This document shows, piece by piece, positions 43,481 to 52,317 of a DNA stretch of 52,323 nt (the first letter of the stretch is position 1; each line of letters begins with the position of its first letter). The notes beneath the pieces are model-generated. The model made no database searches. It was not told the DNA's origin and was given only the letters and a program-made list of their open reading frames with translations. Origin of the DNA: TMED13 sp042090305. Its GTDB lineage: Bacteria > Pseudomonadota > Alphaproteobacteria > Methylaequorales > Methylaequoraceae. The translations under genes and the position numbers were made by a program. The stretch spans positions 1 through 52,323 of the forward strand of contig JBELJQ010000010.1 of NCBI GenBank assembly GCA_042090305.1. Reading direction: 5' to 3'.

Positions 43481-43993
43481 TTATTTTTTTATATAATCCA
43501 ATCCTAAAGCCATAGAAACTAAACCAGATCTAGTTTGTTCAATTATTTTGAAGGACTTCAGTTTTTTTAACAAGCTTAGAATTTCTAATGGACTTCCTGC
43601 AAACTGAATAATAACATCACTATCTTTATTAAACAAAACAATAGCCTTAGTCTTTTTTATAACATTTTCAAAACTCTCATTAGTACTTCTTTTTACATTC
43701 AATTTAATCAAAATCAACTCTTTTCCAATAAAGCTATCAAGTTCGGTTATATCAACTAAGTTATGAACTGGTATTAACTTTTTAAGTTGAGCTTTAATTT
43801 GATCAACTATTATCTTAGTGCCAGATGTAACAATGGTTATTCTTGATAGGAATTTGTCAGAATCTACCTCTGACACAGAGAGACTTTCAATATTGTAACC
43901 TCTTCCTGAAAACAATCCAACAACTCTGGCTAAGACTCCTGGTTCATTATCAACCATAATTGACAAAATGTGTTTAGAATTATCATTTGACAT
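43481..43993 (-). CDS. ilvN: Acetolactate synthase regulatory subunit
   Basis: The small subunit that activates the catalytic subunit and confers valine feedback inhibition. The 170-residue protein has the ACT domain ILSIMVDNEPGVLARVVGLF near residue 8 and SGRGYNIESLSVS, then a second ferredoxin-like domain with a closing segment RSGLVSMALG. It lies six bases after ilvB and is the IlvH/IlvN long form. The symbol ilvH is also used for it. Confidence 0.95.
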   Translation of the reverse strand: MSNDNSKHILSIMVDNEPGVLARVVGLFSGRGYNIESLSVSEVDSDKFLSRITIVTSGTKIIVDQIKAQLKKLIPVHNLVDITELDSFIGKELILIKLNVKRSTNESFENVIKKTKAIVLFNKDSDVIIQFAGSPLEILSLLKKLKSFKIIEQTRSGLVSMALGLDYIKK

Positions 43994-43999
43994 TTTAAA

Positions 44000-45757
44000 T
44001 TAAACTAAGACCATTCCTTCTTCAGAGATTTCACCTTCAAGTTTATCATTTGGTCCAAGCAACATTTGATTATGAGTTGAACCAGATGGAATCATAGGAA
44101 AGCAATTTTCATCAGGATCTACTACAACATCACAAATCACTGGTCCTTTTATTTTGAGCATTTCTTTAATTGCATCATCAACATCACTGGGTTTGATTAC
44201 CTGAATTCCATTAGCACCAAATGATTCCGCTAATTTTACAAAATCTGGAAGAGATTCCATGTAAGACTCTGACAATCTATTACCATGTAATAATTCTTGC
44301 CATTGTTTAACCATACCCATGTAATGATTATTTAAAATAAATATTTTAACAGGTAGACGGTATTGTTTTATAGTTGATAGCTCTTGTATATTCATTAAGA
44401 TTGAGGCTTCGCCAGCCACATCAATAACTAAACCATTCGGATGGGCTATTTGAACTCCCATAGCTGCTGGCAAGCCGTAACCCATTGTTCCCAAACCACC
44501 AGATGTCATCCAGTGTTTTGGTTTATTGAAAGTTAAGAACTGTGCTGCCCACATTTGATGCTGACCGACTTCCGTTGTAATATAAGGGTTATATTTTTTT
44601 GTTAACTCATTTAATCTTTCAAGAGCAAATTGAGGTTTTATAATCGACTTTGAGTTTTGATATTTAAGACATTCTCTTGAACGCCAACTATTAATTTTCT
44701 GCCACCATTTTTTTATATTTTTCTTATCAAAAAGAATTTTTTCTGTAGTAATCTTTTCATTTATTTTCTTGAGAATTTTATATAAATCTCCCTGTATGGT
44801 TAAATCAACATTTACACTTTTATTAAAAGATGACGGGTCAATATCCATGTGAATTTTTTTTGAATTTGGAGAAAATCCAGACACTTTTCCTGTAATTCTA
44901 TCATCAAACCTTGCACCAACACAAATAAGCAGATCTGACTGATGCATTGATAAGTTAGCCTCATAAGTACCATGCATTCCAAGCATTCCAATGAATTGCT
45001 TGTCTGATGTTGGGAAAGAACCTAGACCCATTAAAGTTTGTGTGCATGGAAATCCGGTTTTTCTTATTAGCTTGAAGAGCTCTATTGAAGCTTTACTTCC
45101 AGAATTAACTATTCCACCCCCAACATAAAAAATTGGTTTTCTTGAATTCTTAAGAAGTTTAATTGTTTCATCAATTGAATTATTTGTGGGATTTGTCTGA
45201 GGTTTATAAAAAGATAACTTATTAGATACTTTTTTTCCTAAGTAACTTGTTTTAAAAGTTTGTATATCCTTTGGTATATCAACTAGAACTGGTCCTGGTC
45301 TACCGTTATTCGAAATATAAAATGCTGAATGAATTGTTTCTGCAAGTTTATGAACATCTTTTACTAAATAATTATGTTTAGTACAAGGTCGCGTTATTCC
45401 CACAATATCTGCTTCTTGAAACGCATCGTTTCCAATCATATGTGTGGGGACTTGTCCTGAAATACAAACAACAGGGATAGAGTCCATCATTGCGTCAGTC
45501 AAACCAGTAACTGTATTGGTAGCTCCAGGTCCAGATGTAACAAGAACTACTCCTACTTTGCCTGTTGATCTTGCATATCCTTCTGCAGCATGAACCGCAG
45601 CTTGTTCATGTCTTACTAAAATATGTCTAATTTTTTTTTGTTTAAAAAGTTCATCGTATATTGGAAGCACAGCTCCGCCTGGATAACCAAAGATTACGTC
45701 AACCCTCTCATTAATGAGAGTCTCAATTACTACTCTTGCTCCTGTTATTTTCTTCAT
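44000..45757 (-). CDS. ilvB: Acetolactate synthase catalytic subunit
   Basis: Thiamine-diphosphate enzyme forming acetolactate or acetohydroxybutyrate. The 585-residue protein opens with VDVIFGYPGGAVLPIYDEL near 18 and RHEQAAVHAAEGYARSTGK near 49 (catalytic Glu), VLVTSGPGATNTVTGL near 74, and the TPP/Mg motif in TMGYGLPAAMG...VIDVAGEASI...NNHYMGMV near 425-475. The GDGS-N motif reads GEAS-N here, close to the usual GDASI. It starts the ilv-leu transcript after a 52-bp A/T-rich gap from miaA; no leader peptide or attenuator was seen. Confidence 0.96.
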   Translation of the reverse strand: MKKITGARVVIETLINERVDVIFGYPGGAVLPIYDELFKQKKIRHILVRHEQAAVHAAEGYARSTGKVGVVLVTSGPGATNTVTGLTDAMMDSIPVVCISGQVPTHMIGNDAFQEADIVGITRPCTKHNYLVKDVHKLAETIHSAFYISNNGRPGPVLVDIPKDIQTFKTSYLGKKVSNKLSFYKPQTNPTNNSIDETIKLLKNSRKPIFYVGGGIVNSGSKASIELFKLIRKTGFPCTQTLMGLGSFPTSDKQFIGMLGMHGTYEANLSMHQSDLLICVGARFDDRITGKVSGFSPNSKKIHMDIDPSSFNKSVNVDLTIQGDLYKILKKINEKITTEKILFDKKNIKKWWQKINSWRSRECLKYQNSKSIIKPQFALERLNELTKKYNPYITTEVGQHQMWAAQFLTFNKPKHWMTSGGLGTMGYGLPAAMGVQIAHPNGLVIDVAGEASILMNIQELSTIKQYRLPVKIFILNNHYMGMVKQWQELLHGNRLSESYMESLPDFVKLAESFGANGIQVIKPSDVDDAIKEMLKIKGPVICDVVVDPDENCFPMIPSGSTHNQMLLGPNDKLEGEISEEGMVLV

Positions 45758-45809
45758 AATATTTAAAGTAAACTAAAAAATGAATATACTCACTAAAAAA
45801 TTTAAAAAT

Positions 45810-46709
45810 TTAAAGATTTTTTAAAATAAAACTTTCTACTTTATTATATGGTAAAAATTTAGCATCTTTAGATTTATTTTTAAACCAAGTAATTTGTCTT
45901 TTAGCATATCTTCTTGTGTCAACCTTAAACATATCTAACGCTTCATCATAATCTAAAATACCCTTGTTTTTTTTTTTAAAAATCTGGAAACCAATTGACT
46001 TATGGAGTGGATGACTGATTTTTTTTTCTATGTCTAAAAAATCATTTACTTCATCTAAACCTCCATAATTGATAATTTTTTCGCACCGCTTATTTATTCT
46101 TTGATACAATTCATCACGTTCATGACTAATAAATATATATATCAATTTTTTAAATAGTTTTTTTGATTTGAGGGAGTGCCAAAATGTAAATGGTTTTCCA
46201 GTTTCAATTATTACTGATAGAGATCTTATAATCCTTTGAGAATCATTGACAGATATTTTACTAGCATATTTAGGGTCGAGTTCTTTCAACTTATTATATA
46301 GAAAATTATTACCCTCAAATTTTTTCATAGTTTCTATTTTATTAAGTGTTTTTTTTGAAATTTTTGGAATTGGTGATATTTGCCCATTGAGACTGTCAAG
46401 ATATAAGCCAGTTCCGCCCACAAATATTGGAATTTCATTGATATTACTTGTCGACAAAACTCTTTTTACTTTTTCTAACCAAACTCCTAGATCACACTTA
46501 TGTGGATAATTTATAAAACTGAAGAGTTTACAGGAATGTTGATTTAGTTCAGTTTTAGAAGGCACATTAGTAAGAAGTTTCAATTTATCATAAACTTGCA
46601 TACTATCAGAGTTGATTATGTAGCTTGGGACCTTTGATTGTAAACTCAGTGCTAGTGCTGTTTTGCCTGATGCAGTTGGCCCGCCTATCAAAATAGCTAA
46701 AGGATACAA
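45810..46709 (-). CDS. miaA: tRNA dimethylallyltransferase
   Basis: Transfers a dimethylallyl group to N6 of A37 in tRNAs reading UNN codons. Seen: P-loop LIGGPTASGKTALALSL near 7, INSDSMQVYDKL near 33, VGGTGLYLDSLNG near 98, and TRRYAKRQITWFKN near 265. Length 299 is normal. It begins one base after degP; hfq, a frequent partner next to miaA, is absent here. YgfZ, needed for the MiaB step that follows MiaA, is elsewhere in the window. Confidence 0.95.
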   Translation of the reverse strand: MYPLAILIGGPTASGKTALALSLQSKVPSYIINSDSMQVYDKLKLLTNVPSKTELNQHSCKLFSFINYPHKCDLGVWLEKVKRVLSTSNINEIPIFVGGTGLYLDSLNGQISPIPKISKKTLNKIETMKKFEGNNFLYNKLKELDPKYASKISVNDSQRIIRSLSVIIETGKPFTFWHSLKSKKLFKKLIYIFISHERDELYQRINKRCEKIINYGGLDEVNDFLDIEKKISHPLHKSIGFQIFKKKNKGILDYDEALDMFKVDTRRYAKRQITWFKNKSKDAKFLPYNKVESFILKNL

Positions 46710-46710
46710 C

Positions 46711-48180
46711 TTAATTTAATTTGAGTACTAGGAATCTTGAGAATTCTCCCTCGTACACCTGTAAGAGAATAGATTCTGCGCCTTTCTTAAGAAATTCATT
46801 AAATATGTCTTGAGCTTTCTTAGGTTCTTTTATATCTTTTTGCGCAATTTGTGAAATAACCATTCCAACATTTAACCCTGACTTGGCAGCTACGGAATCC
46901 CTTTTAACTGCTGATATAACAACACCACTTACATTTTTTGATATATTATACTTACTTCTTGTCTGACTGTTAAGACCAAGTAACCTTAAACCAACTTTGT
47001 CTATTTCCACTTCTTTGGAATTCACATCTTTTTTTTCATCTTCCTTTTTTGTGGTGTCGGAGCTAAACTTTTCAAGTTCACCCAGTTTTACTGTGAAGTT
47101 TCTAAATTTATTATTTCTCCAAACTTTTACTGTTGCCCTGCTTTCAACGGCAGATTCCGCTACTGTTCTTTGTAATGACTTTACATCCTTTATTTTTTTG
47201 CCATTGAACTCTACGATTACGTCTCCTGACTTTAATCCACCTTTTTCTGCTGGTTCACCAGGATTGACCATTGAAATGAGAACACCCTCATCATTTTTTA
47301 GGCCAAGACTTTTTGAGATTTCTGGGGTCAACTCTTGAATTCTTACGCCTAACCATCCTCTTTGCGTTTTTCCATACTTCTTTAATTGTTCTAAAATAGG
47401 CTTAGCTAAATTAGCTGGAATCGAAAAACCAATTCCAACGCTACCTCCGGTAGGAGAGAAAATGGCCGTGTTTATTCCAAGTACATCGCCATTATAATTA
47501 AATAATGGACCCCCGGAATTACCTCTGTTGATTGAAGCATCGGTTTGAATGAAACTATCATATGGACCAAAGTTAATATCTCTATTAAAAGCAGATATTA
47601 TTCCAGTTGTTACAGTTCCCCCTAGCCCAAATGGGTTTCCTATTGCTATAACGGAATGCCCTACCCTAGCTTTATCGGAGTTAGCAAAATTTACAAATGG
47701 AAGTGGGTCTTTCGATTCTACTTTTAGGAGTGCAAGGTCTGTTAGTTTGTCTTTTCCAATAAGTTTTGCCTCAAGTTCTGTTTCATCCTGAAACTTTACT
47801 TTAATTTCATTCGCTTGTTCAATAACATGATTGTTGGTCACAATATAACCTGAAGCATCTATTACAAATCCTGATCCCAAGGCCTGAGGTGTTTCATTTT
47901 GGGGTTGATTGGGCCTTTGCTGAGGTGGGCCAAATGGAAATCCCGGTGGAAAATTTTTAAAAAAATCTTTAAATTGTGGTGGGATGTTATCGAAAGGCAT
48001 CTGATTCATTTCTTCTTGCTTCTTAGGTTTCTGAGTTGTAAAGACGTTTACAACACTTGGTGAAAGCTTTTCGACTATATCAGCGAGTTCGTCTGAGCTA
48101 GGATGGGATAAAGTGTTTTTTGTTAAAAAAAGCGTGAAGATGAAGCTTAATAATAAAACGTAGTATCTAGGAGTAGTCAT
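46711..48180 (-). CDS. degP: Periplasmic serine protease Do/DegQ-like
   Basis: A trypsin-like chaperone-protease of the periplasm. It has a signal peptide (hydrophobic residues 6-20) and a Phe/Pro-rich linker (60-95). The triad is visible: His118 in NNHVIE, Asp148 in LTDLALL, Ser222 in GNSGGPLF. Two PDZ domains follow (about 280-370 and 395-489). At 489 residues it resembles alphaproteobacterial DegP in the hflK-hflC-degP cluster. Its start overlaps the hflC stop by ATGA, so the membrane quality-control genes are one unit. Confidence 0.95.
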   Translation of the reverse strand: MTTPRYYVLLLSFIFTLFLTKNTLSHPSSDELADIVEKLSPSVVNVFTTQKPKKQEEMNQMPFDNIPPQFKDFFKNFPPGFPFGPPQQRPNQPQNETPQALGSGFVIDASGYIVTNNHVIEQANEIKVKFQDETELEAKLIGKDKLTDLALLKVESKDPLPFVNFANSDKARVGHSVIAIGNPFGLGGTVTTGIISAFNRDINFGPYDSFIQTDASINRGNSGGPLFNYNGDVLGINTAIFSPTGGSVGIGFSIPANLAKPILEQLKKYGKTQRGWLGVRIQELTPEISKSLGLKNDEGVLISMVNPGEPAEKGGLKSGDVIVEFNGKKIKDVKSLQRTVAESAVESRATVKVWRNNKFRNFTVKLGELEKFSSDTTKKEDEKKDVNSKEVEIDKVGLRLLGLNSQTRSKYNISKNVSGVVISAVKRDSVAAKSGLNVGMVISQIAQKDIKEPKKAQDIFNEFLKKGAESILLQVYEGEFSRFLVLKLN

Positions 48181-49046
48181 CTTTTACTACCTTTAGAATC
48201 ATTAAAGAATTCTAGAAATTCACTGTCTGGCGAAAGAATCATGGTTGTTCCATCTTCACCTAAAACATTTCCATATGCCTGCATGGATCTATAAAATGAG
48301 TAAAAATCAGAATCCATCTCAAAAGCATTTGCGTAAATTGAGATGGCTTTAGACTCACCTTCACCCCTTAAAATTTCAGACTTTCTATTTGCTTCAGCAA
48401 GTATTACTGTTTTGTCCTTATCAGCCTCAGCTCTTATTTTTTGAGCAATCTCAGAGCCTTTAGCTCTAAATTCTTTAGCTTCACGAACCCTTTCACTCAT
48501 CATTCTTTCATAGATGGCTTGGCTGTTAGCTTCAGGTAAGTCAGCTCTTCGAATTCTTACATCAACAATTTCAATACCGAACCTTGATGCTTCACTATTA
48601 ACCTCATCTCTTATCCTTTTCATAATGTCGCTTCTTTCCTCTGAGAGTAACTCATCTAGTGTAACAGTTCCAACCACTCGCCTTAGTGAAGAAATAACGT
48701 TTGAGTTAAGTCTATTTCTAACGTTAGATTCGCTTCCAACTGTTTTATAAAACTCTAGAGGGTCTGTGATTTTGAACCTTGTAAACGAGTCGATCAACAT
48801 CCTCTTTTTATCAACGGCTATGACCTCCTCTATGGGCAAGTCATACTCTAAAATTCTTTTATCATATCTTACGACGTTCTGTATAACGGGTATTTTGAAA
48901 TTTAGTCCAGAGTCTTGGACGACTCTTTTTGGTTCTCCAAATTGGAGAACAAGCCCTTGCTGCTTTTCGTTCATAGTAAAAAGACCATTAAGGCTAATCA
49001 AAGATGAAATAATTATAAAGCCAAGGAAAATTGACAACTTACTCAT
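48177..49046 (-). CDS. hflC: HflC, SPFH-domain FtsH modulator
   Basis: An integral membrane protein of the HflK-HflC ring around FtsH. The start is ATG 49046 (MSKLSIFLGFII), overlapping the hflK stop by eight bases; the longer frame adds MGIP without support. One TM near residues 3-22, then the SPFH region: GLVLQFGEPKRVVQDSGLNF, RMLIDSFTRFKI, DVRIRRADLPEANSQAIYER near 170, and a coiled coil with RAKGSEIAQKIRAEADKD. About 289 residues. Confidence 0.95.
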   Translation of the reverse strand: MSKLSIFLGFIIISSLISLNGLFTMNEKQQGLVLQFGEPKRVVQDSGLNFKIPVIQNVVRYDKRILEYDLPIEEVIAVDKKRMLIDSFTRFKITDPLEFYKTVGSESNVRNRLNSNVISSLRRVVGTVTLDELLSEERSDIMKRIRDEVNSEASRFGIEIVDVRIRRADLPEANSQAIYERMMSERVREAKEFRAKGSEIAQKIRAEADKDKTVILAEANRKSEILRGEGESKAISIYANAFEMDSDFYSFYRSMQAYGNVLGEDGTTMILSPDSEFLEFFNDSKGSKR

Positions 49047-50148
49047 TGGTATCCCCACTGTTTGTTTGAGACGACTTAAGGGATTTCTTTTTCAACTCAG
49101 GTAGGGGAAGATAAGGTACTACGCCTCCACCTGCTTTGTTATCTACTATCACTTTGTCTATTTTACCAAGAGTTTTCTCTAACGTTTCTAGGTAAATTCT
49201 TTCTCTTGTAACTTCTTTGGAGTTTTTATAAGAGTTGTAAACGGAGATGAACCTTTGAGCTTCACCCTCAGCTTTAGCAACAACTTCTTTCTTGTAAGCC
49301 TCTGCTTCTTGTATAGTTTTCTCAGCTTCCCCTCTTGCTTTTGGAATGATATCATTCCTGTAGGATTCTGCCTCATTTCTCAACCTTTGTTCATCTGTTT
49401 TTGCTCTTTGCACATCTCTATACGATTCGATAACTAGCTCTGGAGGATCAGCTTTCTGAAGTTGAACTTGTGTTACCAGTATACCTGCAGAATAATAATC
49501 AAGAACTTCTTGTACTTTGTTTTTCACATGCTCTTCTATAACAGATTTACCTTCAGATAAAATTGGGTCAATTGGTGTTTGACCAATTTTTTCTCTCATA
49601 ACACTTTCGCCAATACTTTTTATTGTGATTTCAGGGTTTCTAACATTGAAAAGATAGTCTCTGGCATCGTTAATAATCCAAAAAATTGTGAAATTCAGAT
49701 CCACTATATTTTCGTCTCCAGTTAACATTAGAGCCTCTTCGGGAATCTGTCTTGTTTGCTGTGAGTTGGAGAACTGTGATTGCGAATTTCTAAATCCAAC
49801 CTCTATCCTGTTGACTTTCGTAACCTTAGGCTTCATTGCATATTCTATTGGATAAGGAAGGTGATAGTGAAGTCCCGGTTCGGTTGTGCGAACATATTCT
49901 CCAAATCTTGTAACTACTCCCTGCTCGTCCGTTCCAACTCTATAAAAACCACTTAACGTCCAGATACCAACTAAGATTAATATAATTACATAAAAGTTCA
50001 GGGGGTTTTTCTTGGGAAACATGTCTTTTAGTTTTCTTTGCACATTGTTAAAGTAATCATCATCAAAAGAATTATTATTATTTGAACCATTGTTTCTGGG
50101 TTTATTACCCCACGGACTGTTATTATTGCTATTTAAGGACCAAGTCAT
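49039..50148 (-). CDS. hflK: HflK, SPFH-domain FtsH modulator
   Basis: The partner of HflC. The N-terminus is Asn-rich and proline-glycine (SPWGNKPRNNGSNNNNSF), typical of HflK, then a TM near 48-66, SPFH with GVVTRFGEYVRTTEPGLHYH near 76, and a coiled coil with QEAEAYKKEVVAKAEGEAQR near 275. It has 369 residues. It leads hflK-hflC-degP-miaA, divergent from mrp with about 108 bp between. Confidence 0.96.
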   Translation of the reverse strand: MTWSLNSNNNSPWGNKPRNNGSNNNNSFDDDYFNNVQRKLKDMFPKKNPLNFYVIILILVGIWTLSGFYRVGTDEQGVVTRFGEYVRTTEPGLHYHLPYPIEYAMKPKVTKVNRIEVGFRNSQSQFSNSQQTRQIPEEALMLTGDENIVDLNFTIFWIINDARDYLFNVRNPEITIKSIGESVMREKIGQTPIDPILSEGKSVIEEHVKNKVQEVLDYYSAGILVTQVQLQKADPPELVIESYRDVQRAKTDEQRLRNEAESYRNDIIPKARGEAEKTIQEAEAYKKEVVAKAEGEAQRFISVYNSYKNSKEVTRERIYLETLEKTLGKIDKVIVDNKAGGGVVPYLPLPELKKKSLKSSQTNSGDTNE

Positions 50149-50256
50149 AATTTAAAAAAAAACATTTGTTTCACTTTATATAAGAATTGTTTTGTGCATG
50201 CAAAGAATTATTTTTGTAATTTTACTTTTTAAAGAAATAATTTAGTATTTTATTTC

Positions 50257-51030
50257 ATGATTAAAAATATAATTGTTATTGGTTCTGGTAAAGGCGGTGT
50301 TGGAAAGTCAACAATATCTGTAAACCTCTCGATAACTCTTTCAAAATATTACAATTATAAAGTGGGTCTTTTGGATGCAGATATTTATGGTCCATCAGTA
50401 CCAAATTTATTGGGAATTAATTCAAAACCTTCAACAAATAACAAAAAAATAGTTCCATATGATAATTTCAATATAAAATCAATGTCTATTGGTAACATGA
50501 TTCCAGAAAATAGTGCTGTTATTTGGAGGGGAGCAATGGTTTCAAGTGCCATTAAACAATTATATAATGATGTTGATTGGGGTGATTTAGATTATTTAAT
50601 TGTAGATTTACCTCCCGGTACAGGTGATATCCAACTTTCACTGTCTCAATATCTGCGTATATCAGGGTCAGTAATAGTATCAACTCCTCAAGAAATATCA
50701 CTTATTGACGTTAGAAAAGCTATATCAATGTTTCAAAAGGTTAAAATACCAATCTTCGGTTTAGTTCAAAATATGAGTTACTTAGAAGTAAATGGTAAAA
50801 AAGATTACATATTTGGCAAAGATGGTGTCTTGAATGAGTCAAAAAAACTGAAAATTCCACTCTTGGGAGATTTACCAATATTAAGCAATATTGCTAAGTG
50901 TAGCGATGATGGTAAACCTGCAGTTATTGACAGTGAATCTTTGGCAACCAAAGAGTTTAAAAAAATAACTGAAAATCTCATAGCAAGTCAAAAAAACAAC
51001 CTTTCTGAAGATGTTGAAATAAGGAATTAA
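50257..51030 (+). CDS. mrp: Mrp/ApbC/NBP35-type P-loop ATPase, short form without CxxC
   Basis: A MinD-like deviant Walker ATPase of the Fe-S carrier family. The N-terminus is GSGKGGVGKST (Walker A at residues 11-19, signature Lys12) followed by LLDADIYGPSVPNLLG near 36, VIWRGAMVSSAIKQL near 88 and DYLIVDLPPGTGDIQL near 112. It has 257 residues and lacks the N-terminal MIP18/DUF59 domain. The CxxC that follows NMSYF in typical Mrp is absent: the sequence is NMSYLEVNGKKDYIFGKDG. Fe-S carrier function is therefore uncertain, while ATPase features are intact. Confidence 0.9.
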   Translation: MIKNIIVIGSGKGGVGKSTISVNLSITLSKYYNYKVGLLDADIYGPSVPNLLGINSKPSTNNKKIVPYDNFNIKSMSIGNMIPENSAVIWRGAMVSSAIKQLYNDVDWGDLDYLIVDLPPGTGDIQLSLSQYLRISGSVIVSTPQEISLIDVRKAISMFQKVKIPIFGLVQNMSYLEVNGKKDYIFGKDGVLNESKKLKIPLLGDLPILSNIAKCSDDGKPAVIDSESLATKEFKKITENLIASQKNNLSEDVEIRN

Positions 51031-51035
51031 ATTCC
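51023..51035. terminator. Short palindrome at the mrp/thyX convergent stops
   Basis: GGAAT (51023-51027) and ATTCC (51031-51035) pair around TAA, spanning both stop codons; a T run (51042-51048) follows on the plus strand after five As and a C. The stem is only five base pairs, so termination is a weak inference. Confidence 0.25.
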
Positions 51036-51959
51036 AAAAACTTTTTTTAACGCTTCCAATTCCCTTTTAGAAATATCAATATTATTATTGGATTTCCGAT
51101 GAAGTTTGTTTTTCAAAAATTCTATTCCTTTTGATGAAAGCATTAGTGACTTCAATCTATTGTCAATAAAAGCTTCATATGTCAGGGGAACCCATTTTTT
51201 TAGAATATCCATCATTTTTTCAGCATAAACTCTAATTTCATATTGTGCATGGTCATCGAATCTAAGTGCTAAAAAATGCATCAAATTATGTAAATCTATT
51301 TTCCAGTACCATTGTGTGTAACTATTAAGTGGCAAAACCACGCGTGATAACTCTCTTGCTAAGCCTTTATTATTTTTATCTAAAAAATCTCCATCTTCAT
51401 CAATGTTAAGTAATGTATTATAATTTTCAAAATTACTTTTAGAACTCTCTGCTATAATCTTTCTATAATTTTTCTTTTCATTATCATTTAATTCCCCCGC
51501 TCTCCCTTGATTGTTTGATTTTGACTGTGGTTTAAGTTCTTTTAGATTTGGAATATAAAATTCATTATCTAGTACCGAATATCTAGCAGAATATTCGTTT
51601 ACGTTAGCCGTCCTATGTCTTATCCATTGTCTTGCAACGAATATTGGAAGTTTTATGTGAAATTTAATTTCATTCATTTCAAACGGTGTAGAATGACGAT
51701 GACTGAGCAAATAGCTTATCAAATTTTTATCTTGATTAAGTTTTTTTGTCCCTTTTCCATAAGAAACTCTCGCAGCTTGAACAATAGATGAATCATTTCC
51801 CATATAATCTACAACTCTTACAAACCCATGGTCCAAAATTTTAAAAGATTTATACATAATCTTTTCTAATTTGGGAGCTACCACTCTTTTAGTTGAGAAA
51901 TCATTCTTTTCTAGATTTTCAATTTCTTTTTTTATTTTATTACTTTTTTTCATTCTCAT
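51027..51959 (-). CDS. thyX: FAD-dependent thymidylate synthase
   Basis: Methylates dUMP to dTMP using methylenetetrahydrofolate and FADH2, in place of ThyA. The ThyX motif is RHRTANVNEYSARY (RHRxxxxxxxSxRY, the family's diagnostic), preceded by LLSHRHSTPFEMNEIKFHI and KLPIFVARQW. The C-terminus has LMHFLALRFDDHAQYEIRVY. The start is an ATG at 51959 or 51953; a TTG at 51977 seems less likely. The N-terminal 40 residues before DHGFVRVVDYMG are as in other alphaproteobacterial ThyX. No thyA is in the window. It meets mrp tail to tail. Confidence 0.95.
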   Translation of the reverse strand: MRMKKSNKIKKEIENLEKNDFSTKRVVAPKLEKIMYKSFKILDHGFVRVVDYMGNDSSIVQAARVSYGKGTKKLNQDKNLISYLLSHRHSTPFEMNEIKFHIKLPIFVARQWIRHRTANVNEYSARYSVLDNEFYIPNLKELKPQSKSNNQGRAGELNDNEKKNYRKIIAESSKSNFENYNTLLNIDEDGDFLDKNNKGLARELSRVVLPLNSYTQWYWKIDLHNLMHFLALRFDDHAQYEIRVYAEKMMDILKKWVPLTYEAFIDNRLKSLMLSSKGIEFLKNKLHRKSNNNIDISKRELEALKKVFGI

Positions 51960-52055
51960 ATAATATAAAAAGCGCAAACCATTACAATCAAATTAAGGTT
52001 TTATTTTTATTTAATAACGTTTATTATAAGTTTGCTGTTTTACAGCTATAGCAAT

Positions 52056-52317
52056 AAACGTTTGGTTTGAACTGAAACGGACCCGGGGGCGGTACCCGGC
52101 ACCTCCACCAATATATTTTTAAAAGGGGGTGAAATAGGATCGACGTGCATGTAGACGATCAAAAACTTTGCTCGAAATGGTACCATCGTTACCGGACCAA
52201 AACTTATAAATGCCAACGATAATGAAATGGCACTCGCTGCTTAATTAAGCAAGCGCGGTTATGAGAACACCGGGCAACAGAAGTCTCATCGGCAAGGGCG
52301 GGCGATTGTTCGCCCTT
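52056..52317 (+). ncRNA. ssrA: tmRNA, circularly permuted two-piece form
   Basis: Alphaproteobacterial two-piece tmRNA for rescue of stalled ribosomes. The acceptor piece comes first: T stem CCGGG/CCCGG (52083-52099), acceptor strand CACCTCC (52100-52106), A and CCA to 52110. A 14-base A/T spacer (52111-52124) precedes the coding piece, whose 5' end GGGGGTG (52125-52131) pairs with CACCTCC, including G3-U70, the alanine identity pair. The tag frame (52212-52244) reads ANDNEMALAA then TAA. The T loop is GGCGGTA. Outer ends are approximate; a promoter-like TATTAT at 52022-52027 lies upstream. The start is arbitrary within about 30 bases. Confidence 0.93.
52212..52244 (+). other. tmRNA proteolysis tag reading frame
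   Basis: The resume codon GCC begins a ten-codon frame ANDNEMALAA, followed by TAA. The AND-N start and LAA end match the alphaproteobacterial tag pattern (for comparison, AANDNFAEEFAVAA in Caulobacter), where the terminal hydrophobic-Ala-Ala is the ClpXP degradation signal. At ten residues it is shorter than most tags of this group. Confidence 0.88.

Noticed and set aside
45705..45720. 16-bp perfect palindrome CTCTCATTAATGAGAG in ilvB
   Set aside because: About one such palindrome without loop is expected by chance in a 52-kb window; it lies in ordinary coding sequence.
46501..46509. Perfect DnaA-box-like nonamer TGTGGATAA in miaA
   Set aside because: A single 9-mer is compatible with chance and no cluster or AT-rich unwinding element accompanies it.
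46997..47338. 113-codon plus-strand frame opposite degP
   Set aside because: It is serine/phenylalanine-rich in the way expected from the complement of a PDZ-coding strand.
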